Shown here in pieces: positions 63,441 through 64,000 of a stretch of 64,000 bases of DNA (its first letter is position 1; the number at the start of each line of letters is the position of its first letter). Under the pieces are notes generated by a model that was not told the origin of the DNA, did no database searches, and saw nothing but the letters and a program-made list of their open reading frames with translations. Position numbers and translations under genes: made by a program. The stretch comes from Lineus longissimus (taxonomy: Eukaryota > Nemertea > Pilidiophora > Heteronemertea > Lineidae), in contig NC_088310.1 of the NCBI RefSeq assembly GCF_910592395.1, positions 17,863,501-17,927,500 on the forward strand. Direction: 5' to 3'.

Positions 63441-64000
63441 CGTCGTCGTCCGTCATCCGTTAGCAGGGCACGTTTCGTAACTGTTAGAGCTATTGAGTTG
63501 AAACTTGGTACACATGTACCCTTATGTAATGACACCTTGGAGACTAAGTTTCGGTCCGATTCGTTTCATGGTTTGGCCACCAGGGGGCCAAACGTTAAAA
63601 GTGAAAATATGCAATATCTCCCTTAATAGTTGTCGGGAAATTTTGAAAAAAATATGGTAGGTACTTCTAGCAAAGGTGCATCATATATCCTCCGGGTTTT
63701 TGATTTGACCTCCTTTTCAAGGTCACAGAGGTCAAATGGTGTAAATTGGCCGTTAGGATGTAACGATGGCACGTTTCTAAACTGCAATGACTATTGATAC
63801 CAAATTTGGTACACATTTACCCCTTAGTCAGGTGATCTCAGGGACCGAAGTTTGGTCCAATATGATTCACCACTTGACCACCAGGGGGCAAAATCCAAAA
63901 ACCTTAAAAATGCGATTATTCCTTAACTTCTTGCCCAATTGCCACCAATTTGATATCATGGGTACATCTAACCACCATACAGTATATGTCACACAGGTTT
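63333..64000 (+). repeat. Dispersed element with TTAGCTCACC palindrome and (CGT)n
   Basis: Begins TTTTTAGCTCACCTCTTAGC-AGAGGTGAGCTTA (an inverted repeat), then CCCATACCGTGGCGTC and a (GTC)n run. After it, two imperfect ~300-base units each contain TTGA(A)-ACTTGGTACACAT..ACCC, CCGAAGTTTGGTCC-like, and CCACCAGGGGGC(C)AAA. The element is cut by the window end. I recall similar repeats in marine invertebrate genomes, but the family name is unknown to me. Confidence 0.65.
63371..63448 (+). repeat. (GTC)n microsatellite
   Basis: About 25 trinucleotide units with two interruptions (CCGTCGTC). It opens poly-Val/poly-Thr frames on both strands that are not genes. Confidence 0.95.

Larger units (their letters stand above)
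60695..64000. other. 3.3-kb region beyond receptor 3
   Basis: No exon supported, including no SF3B2 C-terminal exon. It holds the second copy of the TTAA MITE (62786-63116) and a dispersed repeat from 63333 to the window end. The part 60695-62785 shows nothing recognisable; it may be SF3B2 intron if that gene continues past the window. Confidence 0.5.

Noticed and set aside
63335-63626. Poly-Val and poly-Thr reading frames
   Set aside because: Products of the (GTC)n microsatellite, no start context or homology.

Overview
The window is eukaryotic nuclear DNA from an invertebrate animal. All the conserved genes are split by GT-AG introns (plus one GC-AG intron) whose reading phases join cleanly, and the DNA between and inside genes is AT-rich and full of short palindromic transposons, SINE-like elements and minisatellites. 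The mix of a COQ6/FAM161/ZNF410 cluster, lineage-specific rhodopsin-like GPCRs, and a 'TTAGCTCACC...GGTGAGCTTA' dispersed repeat fits a marine lophotrochozoan (mollusc- or brachiopod-like). That placement is inference from memory and is weak.

Layout. 242-1879 (+): a three-exon gene for a 131-residue protein with three predicted membrane segments, not recognised. 3008-11099 (-): COQ6, the ubiquinone-biosynthesis flavin monooxygenase, 12 exons. 11205-15180 (+): a FAM161-family ciliary/centrosomal protein, 5 exons, head-to-head with COQ6 about 100 bases apart. 18891-22713 (-): a ZNF410-like C2H2 zinc-finger factor with six fingers, convergent with FAM161. 25513-36066 (+): exportin-1 (XPO1/CRM1), 23 exons, divergent from ZNF410. 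42456-56043 (+): splicing factor SF3B2, 19 exons seen, with the C-terminal exons not in the window. Three intronless GPCR genes sit in or after SF3B2: 49551-50546 (+) inside its intron 10, and 56447-57472 (-) and 59657-60694 (-) after the last visible exon.

How the genes relate. COQ6 (mitochondrial CoQ), XPO1 (nuclear export) and SF3B2 (U2 snRNP) are housekeeping genes with no direct joint pathway. COQ6-FAM161-ZNF410 adjacency is the same trio found beside one another on human chromosome 14q24 (from memory), so this is probably old conserved microsynteny. The GPCRs are the accessory, fast-evolving part of the window and look like one family.

Most notable observations: (1) a ~1.5 kb foldback transposon in COQ6 intron 1 whose 11-bp flanking duplication covers the exon 1 splice donor, so the gene now has two copies of that donor; (2) three GPCRs that lack the usual TM3 cysteine but share an N-terminal C-x7-C motif and an HxDF motif before TM5; (3) a 27-bp coding minisatellite that expands SF3B2 with about two dozen EGPPQHQRM-like units; (4) several dispersed MITE families present in multiple copies. 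I saw no CRISPR, prokaryotic or viral system. The only retroelement trace is a decayed Ty3/Gypsy-type fragment in SF3B2 intron 1.
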